A stretch of DNA of 64,000 nucleotides from Flaccisagitta enflata (taxonomy: Eukaryota; Chaetognatha; Sagittoidea; Aphragmophora). Below are positions 10,770 through 21,192 of the stretch, piece after piece (within the stretch, counting starts at the first letter, position 1; each line of letters begins with the position of its first letter). The notes under the pieces were generated by a model. It did no database searches. It worked only from the letters and a program-made list of their open reading frames with translations, and was not told where the DNA came from. The stretch is from positions 28,148,001 through 28,212,000 of the forward strand of contig OZ231128.1 of assembly GCA_965153355.1 (NCBI GenBank). Reading direction: 5' to 3'. The position numbers and the translations under genes are program-made.

Positions 10770-12624
10770 ATGCTATTTTGTCTCATCCTCCTGTTATCTC
10801 TTTCTACCGTTGGGTGCGCCCCTGTTTGGAACATCCCCGGGACAGAAAAACTTGGACAGGTAGGCAACCATTTCATGAACCAACTCTATTTTCCTCGATG
10901 TTGGCGATTATATAAAAAAAAAAACATTCCTCGTGAAGCGCGTCGTTTGTCATTTTGACTGATCACTCGTGTGAGTCAGTCATGTCTTGCGAGTCTGTCC
11001 CGCGAGTTGGTCATTCCTCGTGAGTCTGTCTTGCGAGTCCGTCGTTCCTCGCGAGTTTGTCTTGCGAGTTGGTCACGTGGCATTGAGATGTGAGTCTGTC
11101 TCGTGAGCGGCGTAACGTAACCGCGCCTCGTGAGTGTGCCCCGCGATTCGTCACGCAATTTGTTACGTGATTTTAATGTTCCATGACGTCGCTTGATGGT
11201 TTAGAGGAAAATTTAGTCTCATGAATATCGCCTGATGTGTCTTTCTGCAGCATTCGGTTTTGAAAAAAGAGGTCCTCCAATGGAGTAAGGAGAACGGTGC
11301 GGAATTATCACCGTTGTTTGAAGACGACGTCAAGACATTCTTTTCTCGGGTTGGATACCAGTAAGTAGTCTTTATCCTATTATGCAGATTTCTCGAATAA
11401 TGTTTGCTTAAATGTTAGAATATTAGAAAACCAATTCATGGCTTCGCCAGATAAACTGTTGCGCATGCGAATTACCAAAATTTGTTTTCAGTGTATTTAC
11501 GTACGTTTTTCTGTTTTATTTTCGTGCAGACCTGCCGGACCGCCCTGTGTCCTTCTCATATATTCTACCGCCTATCATACCCGACCCGCGTTGACCAAAT
11601 GCTTGCCCGCGGGGTCGGACATTACCCGGAACTTCATTCAGGAGCGAATATCGTCGGACGTTGACCTCTCGGAGGAATTAGATGCGACGGCAATCGTCCT
11701 CCTGGTGATTCAGCTTATCTTGACGGCTGTGGGGCTGAGCTGTTACCGGGCCCGCGCTGGCGCTGCGTCTTCCCCCGTTCCTACGATGGGACTCCACGCT
11801 CTTGGCGCCGTCTCTACGGGCTACAACGGACCGACCAACCCGCCGTCAGCCTTCGGGTAGGCATTAAATAAGTCAAATGGCTTATTAGGACATTAGATTA
11901 TATTTGGCACTTTTATGTCCGTTCTGTTTGTCATTGGCATGTAAATAGGCATACTTGCAGCTGTTTATTAGCTAACATGTATATGGGCTATAATTTATTG
12001 TTCAGCATAGGGTTGGAATTTGATGATCATCAGTGTATTTATCATTCTTGTAGCATTTGCTAGTGAATATTAAGTCAGAGCTGGACCCTCTTTATTTTGA
12101 CTTTTGTACCCTCTTATGCTGTGTAGCATATTTATATGATAGTATTACTTTGACTGTTGTTGTGTAAAACCATCTTGAGCATTTATGTGCAATTTAAGTC
12201 GACTTAGTATTGAATTATGAATTCTCATATTCATTTTTATGCTACTAATGCCATTTATTGTCCCTCAACACCGCCATTTAACTATTTATGATTTTTATGG
12301 TAATGCATAATTATTTACCATTTTAAGTATTAAGTGATCACTATTATATTTTTGCTCAAGTTATCATGTTTGGTGTTGGGATCTGTTATTTTGTGGTGAT
12401 AGAGACAATTAGGGATAAAAAGAAATGATTTTAGTGCTGATACAGCTTTCCTAAATCGTTATTTCTATACCCCCGCCCCTGCCCTCAGGTCCAAGGGCGA
12501 GACCGTGATCGCGGCCGACAGTGACGCTCAAGCCACAGAAGAAGAGATCGCTACTGCACTCGAAAACGCTGATCCCTCTGACGTGATTGTCGCGTCGAGC
12601 GGCGTCGTCGATTCTGCAACCTGA
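10770..12624 (+). CDS. Four-exon gene: signal peptide, single-pass membrane protein (220 aa)
   Basis: Exons 10770-10859, 11251-11360, 11530-11856 and 12489-12624 join in frame to 220 codons plus TGA. Introns start GTAGGC, GTAAGT and GTAGGC and end TGCAG, TGCAG and CTCAG after pyrimidine-rich stretches. Phases match (0, 2, 2). Exon 1 encodes a signal peptide (MLFCLILLLSLSTVGCA). Residues 18-118 would be extracellular or lumenal, with four charged segments and cysteines at about 73 and 91. Residues 119-139 (ATAIVLLVIQLILTAVGLSC) form one membrane helix followed by RARAG. The tail of about 80 residues is rich in Gly, Pro and Ala, then acidic. I do not recognise the family. The ATG was chosen because it starts the signal peptide. 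Exon 3 read alone ends at TAG 11858-11860, so an intron-retaining form would be a 175-residue protein. Splicing is inferred, not observed. Confidence 0.75.
10960..11160. repeat. Intronic GAGTC/TCGTGAG repeats
   Basis: Within intron 1, short degenerate units (TTGCGAGTYNGTC, TTCCTCGTGAG) recur about ten times. They give a reverse frame rich in Arg, Thr and Ser that is not a gene. Confidence 0.7.
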
Positions 12625-13660
12625 GTGCATCAGCGCCAACCTACAGCGAATTGCGGCGTCTCTCACACCCAGTTTCGAACTTAGATTATTACAGCTGATA
12701 ATTTTGTTTAGCTGTATCAGTGACTTTCTGTCACTTTTTTTTTTTTTTTTTTTTTTTCCCATGCCATCGAAACTGCGTTTTTACTCGTGCCTTTTTCTAA
12801 CTTTTGCATTGCTTTGCAATAACTAGTGGTAAATTCTTTGCACGACATCACTGAGTGGCCTTGCATTTTCATTTGTACGCATTGAGTTTGTGATAGGTTT
12901 ATTCATCAAATGGTTTTAGTGAAATTACTCAGTTTTAGAGTTAACAATGATATGATGTCAAGATAACGTATTCAAAGCTAGCTAACTAAACAATTATCAG
13001 TTTGCTGACTACTGAATAGTGATCAAATTATTTAATCTTGGTCAAAAAAATCTCGCGACGATGGTAGTTTGTACGCAATAACCACGGGGATAAAATTAGT
13101 ACAACGTAACCATGGGGGTAAAATTTTAGTACAAAGTAACCACGGGAATAAAATTAGTACAACGTAACCATGGGGGTAAAATTATTGACACGTTTGGTAA
13201 AAAAATCATGAAACAAAACAAAAAAAAAAAAACCCTACAGTCATCAGATTTTAGCCATAGTTAGAGTACAGTTTCTCGAGTAGTAATAGTTAAACTTGAA
13301 AATAAATATCATCTTCTCGAATATTTGATGAAATGCGTCTTCTTTCGATTGAAAATGCGTATTTTGGTTTGCACTCGCGTCCAAGCTGGAAATGCTTGCT
13401 TGCATAACACATATGATTGATGTGAAGTGATCATTGCGTATTTGCTTTACCACAGTTTTCTAGGCACTAAGAATTGCTATCCGGCGGAATTTTAAATTTT
13501 CATTGTTAGGATTATCTTTGGGGCTTTGTTCAGATTGAGATTCAGTTTTACTCTTTGTAAAGGGTGGTCGCAAAAGTTTCCTTTTCTTCTTTGATTATAA
13601 ATTATTTATTTTCCTCTTTCAAGGATCACTACTAGTTGAATAGTTCTTCCTGTTGGCAAA
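12625..13660 (+). other. 3' flank and spacer between two membrane-protein genes
   Basis: Contains a (T)n run at 12738-12758. Four tandem copies of about 28-30 bp lie at about 13070-13185 (ACAACGTAACCATGGGGGTA and ACCACGGGRATAAAATTAG). Possible AATAAA signals occur near 13147 and 13297. A pyrimidine tract ending TTTCAAG near 13624 could be a splice acceptor for the next gene. Confidence 0.5.
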
Positions 13661-14077
13661 ATGGCTGCTTTGGAAGAATTAATGAATCATTCACTCGTTG
13701 ATGATTATGATAAGCAGCGTTTTGCTTCTGTCGCCACCCCTGTTTGCGGCCAGGGGGTGGTGCAGGAAGGGGGTGGATGGGACCTCTGGAAGCACGTGAT
13801 CAGGTACGGCATTGTTGGCCTCGGATTCGTCGTGGTGTTGGTCCTCGGCGCCTTTGGGAAGCTCGATCCCCTCATCGATGTCGGAGATGCTATTCTCCGC
13901 TTCGCTAGAAGGGTGAGAGATTTCTTTGGGCGCCGTGGGCTGGGCCACGGAGATGAAGAGAGCTACGCGGTGCCGGACCTTGGTCCCCTGCCTCCCGTTG
14001 TTCCTGCCCTTCCCCTCAACAGGACGGACTCTGACCGTCTCGCTGAGGTGAGAGAATGTCAGTCAACTAGTGTGTGA
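13661..14077 (+). CDS. Small one-span membrane protein (138 aa)
   Basis: Open from ATG 13661 to TGA 14075-14077. The start context AAAATGG is good. The N-terminus (residues 1-45) is acidic and Gly-rich and has no signal peptide. Residues 46-66 (VIRYGIVGLGFVVVLVLGAF) form one strong membrane helix. Residues 74-93 (GDAILRFARRVRDFFGRRG) form a basic amphipathic helix beside it. The C-terminal 40 residues are Pro/Leu-rich then polar. GC content is higher than in the flanking DNA. An acceptor-like CTCTTTCAAG lies 37 bp upstream, so a 5' exon is possible. AATAAA occurs at 14260-14265. Family unknown. It neighbours the four-exon membrane-protein gene and converges with the integrase gene. Confidence 0.6.
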   Translation: MAALEELMNHSLVDDYDKQRFASVATPVCGQGVVQEGGGWDLWKHVIRYGIVGLGFVVVLVLGAFGKLDPLIDVGDAILRFARRVRDFFGRRGLGHGDEESYAVPDLGPLPPVVPALPLNRTDSDRLAEVRECQSTSV

Positions 14078-14347
14078 AGGGAGCTTTATATTTCTCTGGT
14101 GTTCATTTTATTTATTGTTGCTTAAGGGTAGGCTCCGTCTTTCTATAGTTTAAGATTATTGTGCTTGACACAATTTAAAAGTTTAAAATCAAATTAACTA
14201 TAATAATTCGAAGAAGTTGATGGTAGGATCGCCCGATCATGATTATCGCCTTGAATTCCAATAAAAATAGCTAGACTGTTGGTCTGTCTTGTAAATTGAA
14301 GTTACAGACAGACAGTTAGGGTTACAGATGTATTGAATAGCAATTAA
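14078..14347. terminator. Convergent 3' ends
   Basis: Plus-strand AATAAA at 14260-14265 serves the 138-aa gene. Minus-strand AATAAA signals (TTTATT at 14107-14112 and 14111-14116) serve the integrase. The two transcripts would overlap by about 150 bp. GACAGACAG and TTAGGGTTA words occur near 14305-14325. Confidence 0.45.
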
Positions 14348-16438
14348 TCAAGACCGGCGGCCGGATCTGGTTATCCTGTCGGGTATTCTACCACGCCTTT
14401 CGTCAAAGAGCGCCGGTAAATCTGTGGCCTCGATTTCCGCCGGATTATTACGTTCACGTCGCGTGGTATGTTGACGCGTCGTGGGATTTAGGGCCGTGCG
14501 TGTCGACCTGCGCGCGGCGTTCGCTTCGGCGCCGACTCTCGCTTTGGTCAGGACGGCCTCCCTATTCGCAACGCGTTCCATCTCGTCGCACAATGCCAAT
14601 GCTTCATCGTCGTTCAGGTGATTCAGCTTTACTAAGATGTCACCGGCGATGATCATTTCGTGTCCAGTTTTTAAGTTTATCATTCTGTAGCTGTTAGTTG
14701 CAACTCTGCTTTTCATTTTCCATATCTCAAAATTTATTTTGTAACAATATTTGCGTGGTGCGTTGGCTGGAAATACAGTCCTCTTTTTCATGCACAGATC
14801 TCCTGGCCTTAACAGTCGCGTGAAGTCGGTGGGGGAAGTTCGCTTGGTCCTCTTCAGATGATTTCTCACGTCGTGAAAACGGACCAACTCACCTACCACT
14901 CTTGCTGCTTTCACCGTCGGCGTTGAGTCAACAGGTTGGTCACCAAGGTGGTGTAAGAAGTTGGTCGGTGCTTTAGTGAAATGTACATTTTTAGGCGAAT
15001 AGGCGCCATTGCCTAAAATTGTAGAATTTGTGGAATTGTACACAAACGCACTTTCCGCGACCAAGCGTGTAAATGGCCAGCTAGGGTTGTCTGTCTGTAG
15101 GGAACTATATATCCTCATATAGGTGTTGATGGCGCGTTCGACTTTCGCTTGGGATCTAGAGGTGTAGGGTAAGCCGTGGCTTATTTCCACCCCCTGCTCT
15201 TCCAAAAATCTGTGTGATTTGCTTCCAGGCTTGGCGATGGCGTTGTCCATTTGGAGGCGGCGTGGAAAGCCGCAAAGTTTATCGCGGGTGTCAATCAAGG
15301 CTGCGAGGATTTCTTCGTCTGCACAAGAACTGATGCATTTGCTTATCAAAAAACGGCTGAACTCGTCGACATATAGGTAAACAAATTTGCTGTTTAAGCC
15401 GCCTGAAATTTGACATACATCGATTTCTGCGCTTTCATTAGGCTCAAGGGCCAATTTATCTCCCGTTTTTGTAGACATGCCTCTTTTGTGTTTATTCAAC
15501 TGGCAAGTGGGACACTGAACTAAAAGCTTGTCCAGTAATTTTCGTAGTGAAAATGAATAGTACCGCTTTATTAGGCACATAAATGTCCGTCTTTTGCCCG
15601 CGTGTCTGTTTGGTGACGAAATTCCTGAGTGCGTGTCTTTTATCAACGTCTTCATTTTGTCCTCGCCTACTACTATTAGAGCTGTTAATTTGCCGTCGGC
15701 GCCATGCCAAAGCCTCATCAATATTCCATCCTCATTTATTTTGAAAAGCGAGCGGTTTCTTAGGAAAGATTGTACCGATTTATCTTTTGCTAAGGCTTCC
15801 GTCTTTTCTATCTTTTTGTTGTTAATGAGGATGCTTTTGATTTCTTCAATTATGGGATCATTTTGAAGAGTCTTTACATTATCTAGTTTTCTCCCTTTGA
15901 ATCTTTCTAGTTGAAAATTAGCTACTAGATCGTAATCTAGCTCGGGATCGTCGGTCGGTTCGTCGTATCCTTGATTGACTAGTTCATCGTTGAGAGTATA
16001 GGCTGCTATCATTTCCGCGACTTTGCCATTTTTGAGTTTTTCCTCCGGTGCTACTATCTCTAAAACGCGGCCTAATTTCTTCGCCTCCGTGCGTGCTCTT
16101 TGCTTATCCTCCACTACTACCCTTGAAGGATCAATGGCGTGAGCCATTTCTTGGTTGCGTTTGCGAGTGAAGAATTCGTTGGTTTCTTGCGCGTATTTTT
16201 CGGAAAAAAGATTGCACCATGGGATGTTTTCGCCGTTTGGGGTGTAAATTCGATTTTGCAAAAAACGTTCGTATTTGCATACAGGTTTTTGGTCTGTACT
16301 TGTTCGCGTTAAAAAATCGCTGATGTTGAGATGAATCAAGATCGCATCGTTGCTTTTAGCAGTTTTGATAGACAGATCTGAAGTTAAGGATAGATTCTTT
16401 GGTGAAGCGGAGGCATGATCATGAGACATGACAGTCAT
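14348..16438 (-). CDS. Stand-alone retroviral-type integrase (696 aa)
   Basis: A single open frame. Residues about 270-312 hold an HHCC zinc site (H270, H279, C309, C312 in CPTC). The RNase H-fold catalytic core follows with D340 (AEIDVC), D398 (LQMDNA) and E434 (AKVERA), spaced D-57-D-35-E, the retroviral/LTR-element signature. Residues about 541-606 (LRPGDLCMKKR ... MIIAGDILVKLN) resemble the C-terminal SH3-like region of Ty3/Gypsy-type integrases. The tail is basic (RRSTRT, RSGRRS). The first 260 residues are charged and hold no reverse transcriptase, RNase H or protease. Such proteins occur as LTR-element 3' domains, as transposases of Ginger-type DNA elements, or as domesticated genes. 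The sequence alone does not decide. No LTR or TIR pair was found near it. All catalytic residues are present and there are no internal stops. The start could also be M4. Confidence 0.85.
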   Translation of the reverse strand: MTVMSHDHASASPKNLSLTSDLSIKTAKSNDAILIHLNISDFLTRTSTDQKPVCKYERFLQNRIYTPNGENIPWCNLFSEKYAQETNEFFTRKRNQEMAHAIDPSRVVVEDKQRARTEAKKLGRVLEIVAPEEKLKNGKVAEMIAAYTLNDELVNQGYDEPTDDPELDYDLVANFQLERFKGRKLDNVKTLQNDPIIEEIKSILINNKKIEKTEALAKDKSVQSFLRNRSLFKINEDGILMRLWHGADGKLTALIVVGEDKMKTLIKDTHSGISSPNRHAGKRRTFMCLIKRYYSFSLRKLLDKLLVQCPTCQLNKHKRGMSTKTGDKLALEPNESAEIDVCQISGGLNSKFVYLYVDEFSRFLISKCISSCADEEILAALIDTRDKLCGFPRRLQMDNAIAKPGSKSHRFLEEQGVEISHGLPYTSRSQAKVERAINTYMRIYSSLQTDNPSWPFTRLVAESAFVYNSTNSTILGNGAYSPKNVHFTKAPTNFLHHLGDQPVDSTPTVKAARVVGELVRFHDVRNHLKRTKRTSPTDFTRLLRPGDLCMKKRTVFPANAPRKYCYKINFEIWKMKSRVATNSYRMINLKTGHEMIIAGDILVKLNHLNDDEALALCDEMERVANREAVLTKARVGAEANAARRSTRTALNPTTRQHTTRRERNNPAEIEATDLPALFDERRGRIPDRITRSGRRS

Positions 16439-16627
16439 TATTAAAGAATCAAGACGTTGACATTGTTAAGAGAACGATAAAGGATCTGCGCACATGAGTC
16501 AACTCATAGGAGTTGGAATAGCGAAGAGCCGTGGTCCACATGCAAAAGGTCGCTGCAAAATCTAAGATCGCATCCTGTTTGATAATTGTTTTTCACCCTA
16601 TGTCTAGTTGCTTTCAGATATATCTTT
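16439..16627 (-). other. Upstream region of the integrase gene
   Basis: AT-rich, with a 14-bp palindrome ATGAGTCAACTCAT near 16495. No clear TIR or LTR edge. Confidence 0.35.
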
Positions 16628-16856
16628 TTAGTCGGGTGAAACGCGACTTTATAAGTAGCATATAAGCTACTTTTAGGTCAGTCCAGCAGTATAAGCCACC
16701 TTTTGGTCGGTCTGTCCATCCGTATGTTCCGTTTGTTGTGTTCCATTTATCTTCTTTTTTCGCACTGTCGCCCCTGCCAAAGAGCCTGACTGCCCCTCTA
16801 CATCACTGCCTTGTCCACTAGCACGCGACTATGGTTGCCGTGTATCCGGCCTTGTT
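16628..16856 (-). mobile_element. Family S hairpin element
   Basis: Reverse-oriented. TTAGTCGGGTGAAACGCGAC at the hairpin end, and AGCACGCGACTATGG plus GTGTATCCGGCCTTGTT at the other. The core contains GGTCGGTCTGTCC and CTGCC words. Confidence 0.75.
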
Positions 16857-16890
16857 TTCTTTTGCCCCTTTTGATTTCTTGTTCCCTTTT

Positions 16891-17010
16891 TTAGGTGCGA
16901 CAAAGCACCTCTATAACTGGGTGTGTCCGTCGGTCGGTCGGTCGGTTGGTTGGTCTGTCGGGTAACGCATTCGTTCGACGATCCACACGTCGCACCTTAT
17001 TGGCTTACTT
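16891..17010 (-). mobile_element. Divergent family S element
   Basis: The hairpin AGGTGCGACAAAGCACCT at 16893-16910 is followed by CTATAACTGG, then a GGTCGGTCGGTCGG tract. GTCGCACCT near 16989 is the exact complement of the hairpin's AGGTGCGAC. The stem differs from the usual GTCGCG type, so all three stem segments changed together. The distal boundary is not seen. Confidence 0.55.
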
Positions 17011-17937
17011 GGCCTTGTTTTTACATAAATGTTTTATTAAAGATGACAGACAATTATTTTTGTGGTGGCTGGCGTCTATTGCTGATGGTCAGAGGCCAAA
17101 TCGTGAAGGCAAATGGATAAGCAATTGAATTCTGGTGTGTTGCAGAGCCGCAGACAGTCAAACAGACACTCGTTAGAAATGTCAAAAAAATAGTCAATCA
17201 AAAGGTTTGTCAGGATTTCATAATACCTGTCGCACAATTATTGTCGAAGCGCCACGGGACCAAGGGACGGACGGATGGACAAAGCCTCCTAGATAGAGTC
17301 GCGATTCACTCGAAGGAAGGTTAAAAAGACGATTTGAGGAAATCATCATCATTTGACATTATTACGACATTCTCATTTGACATCGGCAAAAGTCATTTCC
17401 TAGTTCAAAGGTCAACAATTCAAATCGAGATGGAATGGGTGGGGGGGAGAATAGACCTTCCGCTTAGGTGCTTACAATGGAGTTCTTGAGGTTCTTTCGC
17501 TGTCTCAGTCTCGGTCTCAGTCTCTGTCTCTGTCTTTTTGTCTCTTTGTCAGTCTGTCCATCTCTCTCCCCATCTTCCCGTGGTCTCGGACAAGTAAAGT
17601 CAAACAGTCAGACTGATCAACCAAAAAAAATGTGAGTTATGGAGTCGCTCGCAGCCGACTTAAAGGATAGTGACATGCTCTGAATAAAATCGAATCACCT
17701 CATTTGGATTTCATCACACGCTCAATGAATTGAGTTAATTGCGGCGACTCGGCTCCTCCCTCAAAACCGCCTCTTTTTAGTCGCGACCACGTGACTCCAA
17801 ACATCCCCAACTCAGCTCTGTTTCTCTGTCAGTCTGTTGGCCAAAAAAAGAAAAAAAATTTATATTCACAAAAAATCTTCATTGTACTGACCCATGTTGG
17901 ATCATATACATATATGGAGTTGGACAACATTACATTA
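17011..17937. other. Spacer with decayed family S ends
   Basis: GGACGGACGGATGGACAAAGCC then GAGTCGCGATTCACTCG (about 17265-17312) is a decayed S 3' end. TTAGTCGCGACCACGTGACT (about 17778) is a lone reverse S end. A TCTGTCTCTGTC-rich stretch lies at 17500-17560. No gene seen. Confidence 0.5.
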
Positions 17938-18791
17938 CAGACGATACTATCGACGATACTATCGACTGGACGATTAATCTGGTCGATTTTCTAAATTTCT
18001 AAATAATCTTCCTGATTCACAAAAACACTTATGTATCGGGTCGATTTTTTTCTTTTTTTTTTTCGGGCACAAAGGAACTTAGCTCAAATTAAGTAATGAG
18101 ACTGATCTCTGCGTTTGAAATAAGAATTAAGCTTGTAAAATTGAATTCTTTTGATATTGAATAGATAGATACGGAATAATAAACAAATTAGGAAAAATTG
18201 TAGCACACCGGAAAATGCAAGATTGCACTCAATTATGCAAATTAGAGAAACGCACGGGCGTGCATGGCTGCTCAACGCAGAATTTCTTCATGTAGGGATT
18301 ATATTGAAGCCTTTTTTAAGTGCGACCTTCTGTTGGTTGGTTGCCGGTTGGTTGGTTGGTTTGTTGGTTGGTTGGTTGGTTGGTCAGTTGGTCAGTCAAA
18401 CGTTTGAAATGCACAATATGGCTGATTCTGACATCAAGATTTCTTTTATCAAAATGTTCCCCATTTTAGATATGCTCTTTAACACAGGGTAGAAAAGTAC
18501 TTTCTGGCTTATTTGCGAAGTGATGGGAACTATTGTTGTTTTTGCCAACATTCAAGTGGCTCTTTAGTCTTTACAAAGCAAAGGTAAAAAATCTCATATA
18601 TCTTACATTGTGATACCGAGTGGCTTCTAAAACATGTTGCTCTGACTGTAAACAGCATTTGTAAATGGAAAAAAGGGCTAACTGACAAAAAATCGACCTA
18701 TGGTCGATACTGAGTCGATACTTTTTTTGGGATCGACCATGATTTGATCGACCCGGTCGATACTGTAAAAAGAAAAATCGTTACACCTCTG
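17938..18791. mobile_element. hAT-like element, TSD TTACATTA
   Basis: Ends are CAGACGATACTATCGACGAT and the inverted form of CAGAGGTGTAACGATTTTTC, flanked by the direct repeat TTACATTA at 17930-17937 and 18792-18799. Subterminal ATCGAC/GTCGAT words repeat at both ends, as expected for transposase binding. CAGAGGTG fits the hAT terminal consensus. The 854-bp element has no transposase. It contains a truncated GGTTGGTTGG tract (about 18314-18400) like a family S core. Confidence 0.8.
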
Positions 18792-18799
18792 TTACATTA

Positions 18800-19248
18800 T
18801 AACAAAAAAAAAATCACATCTGATTTCATAATGGGATCGATTTCTTATTCACAAACGGTTTTTAATATTTTCTACCCATACTTTTAAAAATACCTTTGTT
18901 TCATGAAAATAGCATTTCCCTCGTAAAAATAAAGCAAAAGAAAACTGATACTTCTTTCTTTCTTTAAAGCCCGGTGACAACGACTCAGACAATGAAACTC
19001 GTGACCAACGAATATTTCCCCACTTTTTTCGTCTCAGCTGTTTCTTCCTTCCTTCCTGTTTTTGACTCAACAAAGATGGGAAAGAGATATATATGAGAAA
19101 GATTGAGACAGACACACGGGTTGTAGATAGACCGTGGGACAGTAAATGAAGGCTGAACAAATGAAAAAAAGCGAACAAAGAAACATGAACAGACAGACAC
19201 ACAAAGAGATTCAGACGCACAGTCAGGTCAGAATGAGAGACATTTATA
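18800..19248. other. Unassigned AT-rich spacer
   Basis: No gene or bounded element recognised. The reverse-strand frames here read through low-complexity DNA. Confidence 0.4.
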
Positions 19249-19301
19249 CAGACAGACCGACAGACAGACATATAGACAGACAGACAGACAGACAGACAGA
19301 A

Positions 19302-19380
<79 letters not shown>

Positions 19381-19390
19381 TAGTTCTACA
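19249..19390. repeat. (GACA)n microsatellite
   Basis: About 33 tetranucleotide units with a few A or T substitutions. Confidence 0.95.
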
Positions 19391-19628
19391 GACAGACCAC
19401 AGGTTTCTACCGAACAGAATGAAACAAACGAAACATAATACGTTGGGTGACACAAGGTGATTGATGGACTAAACATATCGAAGTTATGGTTTTATGGAGA
19501 AACAGGAAATGACTCGAATAAATCCAGAATACAAAAAAACTACCATAAATGAGAAAAATTGTCGGCAACTCGATGCCAAATGACAGACGTGAACTAACTT
19601 GCAGAAAGGGAGAGTGTTAGTGTTACAA

Positions 19629-19653
19629 GCGCGCGCGCGCACACACACACACA

Positions 19654-19744
<91 letters not shown>
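19629..19744. repeat. (AC)n microsatellite with GC start
   Basis: GCGCGCGCGC then ACAC with four ACGC units then pure AC. Confidence 0.95.
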
Positions 19745-19746
<2 letters not shown>

Positions 19747-20442
19747 ACTCATTTACACCGAAATGACTATTGGCTATTGGCATTGCCAACTTGAATCTAT
19801 AAAAGAACATTAATTTTTATTGAGTTACCAACGAACTGCACCAATATCCTATATATCCAATATTTCTCATTACAAGGTAATTTTCCGTCACGTTTTGGGT
19901 TTGGTTTGTTTGCTTACAGACTAGGGCTTATAAAAGGTACTTTGGCAAAATTGGATTTTGTCTTTCAATGTTTGATAACAATAGAGAATGAGGGCGAAGT
20001 TTCCAAAGACGGTCATTACTATTAGTTCTTTATAGTAACCTATAGATGCTCCAAAGAGAAGGTACATTTAAACCCCGCTCTAACGGACCCGCTTCTAACG
20101 AAATTCTGCCTGTAACAGATGCCTATTCTTTGTTCCTTTTTTTATCTACTATATTGGCTATAATAAAATTCCACCTATAATCTTTTAGTCCCCTAAAATC
20201 CGTCAGTGTGGGATTTTACTGAATGTCCTTTTGGAGATACACAGCCAATTGCTACACAAAATTGGCAATATTGATATTTATAAAACTGTGCAAATGTTAA
20301 AGGAACCTCAAACCATATCCATCGGTACCATGAATTTGCTCTTGTTGGAGCAAAAATTTTTTTCAATCGCAGAGCCAAGTATAACATTGGATAGAATGAA
20401 AAAAAGTGCATAGCCTAAAAGGCCAAAAGCCGAAAAGGCCAA
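19745..20442. other. Spacer with a truncated Tc1-like repeat
   Basis: At about 20070-20190 AACCCCGCTCTAACGGACCC, GCTTCTAACGAAATTC and TATAATAAAATTCC resemble the CAGT..AACCCCG elements at 23115 and 44582 without a mirrored end. Otherwise unassigned. Confidence 0.45.
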
Positions 20443-20651
20443 AACAAGGCCGGATACACGGCCACCAGTTGCGGACGGGTGGGCAGGGGCGGAAATGCGC
20501 GTTTTCCCACTTTTCGACTCGATGGTTACGGACGGACGGACCGACGGACGGACCGACGGACGGACGGACGGACCGACGGACGGACCGTCGGACGGACGGA
20601 CGGACGGACGGACGGACAAAGCCTCATATAGAGTTGCGTGTCCGCAACTAA
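20443..20651 (+). mobile_element. Family S hairpin element
   Basis: Begins AACAAGGCCGGATACACGGC, then CAGTTGCGGACGGGTGGGCA, a GGACGGACCGACGG tract of over 80 bp and GCCTCATATAGAGTTGCG, and ends in the hairpin GTTGCGTGTCCGCAACTAA. GTTGCGGAC and GTCCGCAAC are exact complements. It is one of the best preserved copies. Confidence 0.85.
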
Positions 20652-20789
20652 AAAAAGGAGGGAGGCTGAATAGACAAAATTGGCTCTTTAACACGTGAAC
20701 ATCACGAACCTATTATTTATGAACGTTGGAAAAAAAAATCATTATTTGATTTTTTTCTTTTTCGCAAAACCTAAGAATAGAGTCCGAAA

Positions 20790-20910
20790 ACAGACCGAAC
20801 CGCTGACCGACCGACGGACCAACCGGCTGGCCGAATGACCGATCGATTGACCAAACCAACATTGGATTGTAGGAGAACTTGTCGCGTGAATCGCGACATT
20901 AATAAGGTTA
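20790..20910 (+). mobile_element. Family S 3' end, decayed
   Basis: A GACCGACCGACGGACC tract, then the hairpin GTCGCGTGAATCGCGAC at 20881-20897. The 5' end is not recognised. Confidence 0.45.
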
Positions 20911-21025
20911 AGATTTGCTCCCTCAGTCACTGCCAAGAACATCAAACGAATGATAGTCTTTTTTTCCCCGCTTATTATATAAAGAACTGAGTCCCCCGAT
21001 GACAAAAAGTTCCAATTTCCTAATT

Positions 21026-21192
21026 TTAAGTCGCGTGCTACGTGACTCTATAATCCGCTTTGTCCGCCGGTCGGAAACACTTCGCATTTTTCGGCGTTTT
21101 GGGCTTTCTTTGCAAATGTTTAGTTAGCCTTTTTCATCATTGTCCCTGCCCAGCCGCACGCGTCCTCGGTGGCCGCGTTTCCGGCCTTGTTT
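21026..21192 (-). mobile_element. Family S hairpin element
   Basis: AAGTCGCGTGCTACGTGACT at one end and CCGCACGCG..GGTGGCCG then TTTCCGGCCTTGTTT at the other. The short (GGAC)n core is reduced to CCGCCGGTCGG. Confidence 0.7.

Noticed and set aside
12451-12762. Reverse-strand 103-residue frame over exon 4
   Set aside because: It is the antisense shadow of a well-supported exon and starts within a poly-T run.
15594-15866. Forward 90-residue frame inside the integrase gene
   Set aside because: Antisense shadow of the integrase core, which has full catalytic motifs.
10770-16438. A Maverick/Polinton-type virus-like transposon
   Set aside because: An integrase is present, but no DNA polymerase B, packaging ATPase, protease or capsid frame and no long TIR are visible. 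The neighbouring gene is spliced.
18084-18275. tRNA or other small RNA genes in spacers
   Set aside because: I looked for tRNA A/B boxes and cloverleaf pairing around G-rich spacers and in family S (whose GGCCGG...GGGTGGGCAGG segment superficially resembles a promoter box). No complete fold was found.
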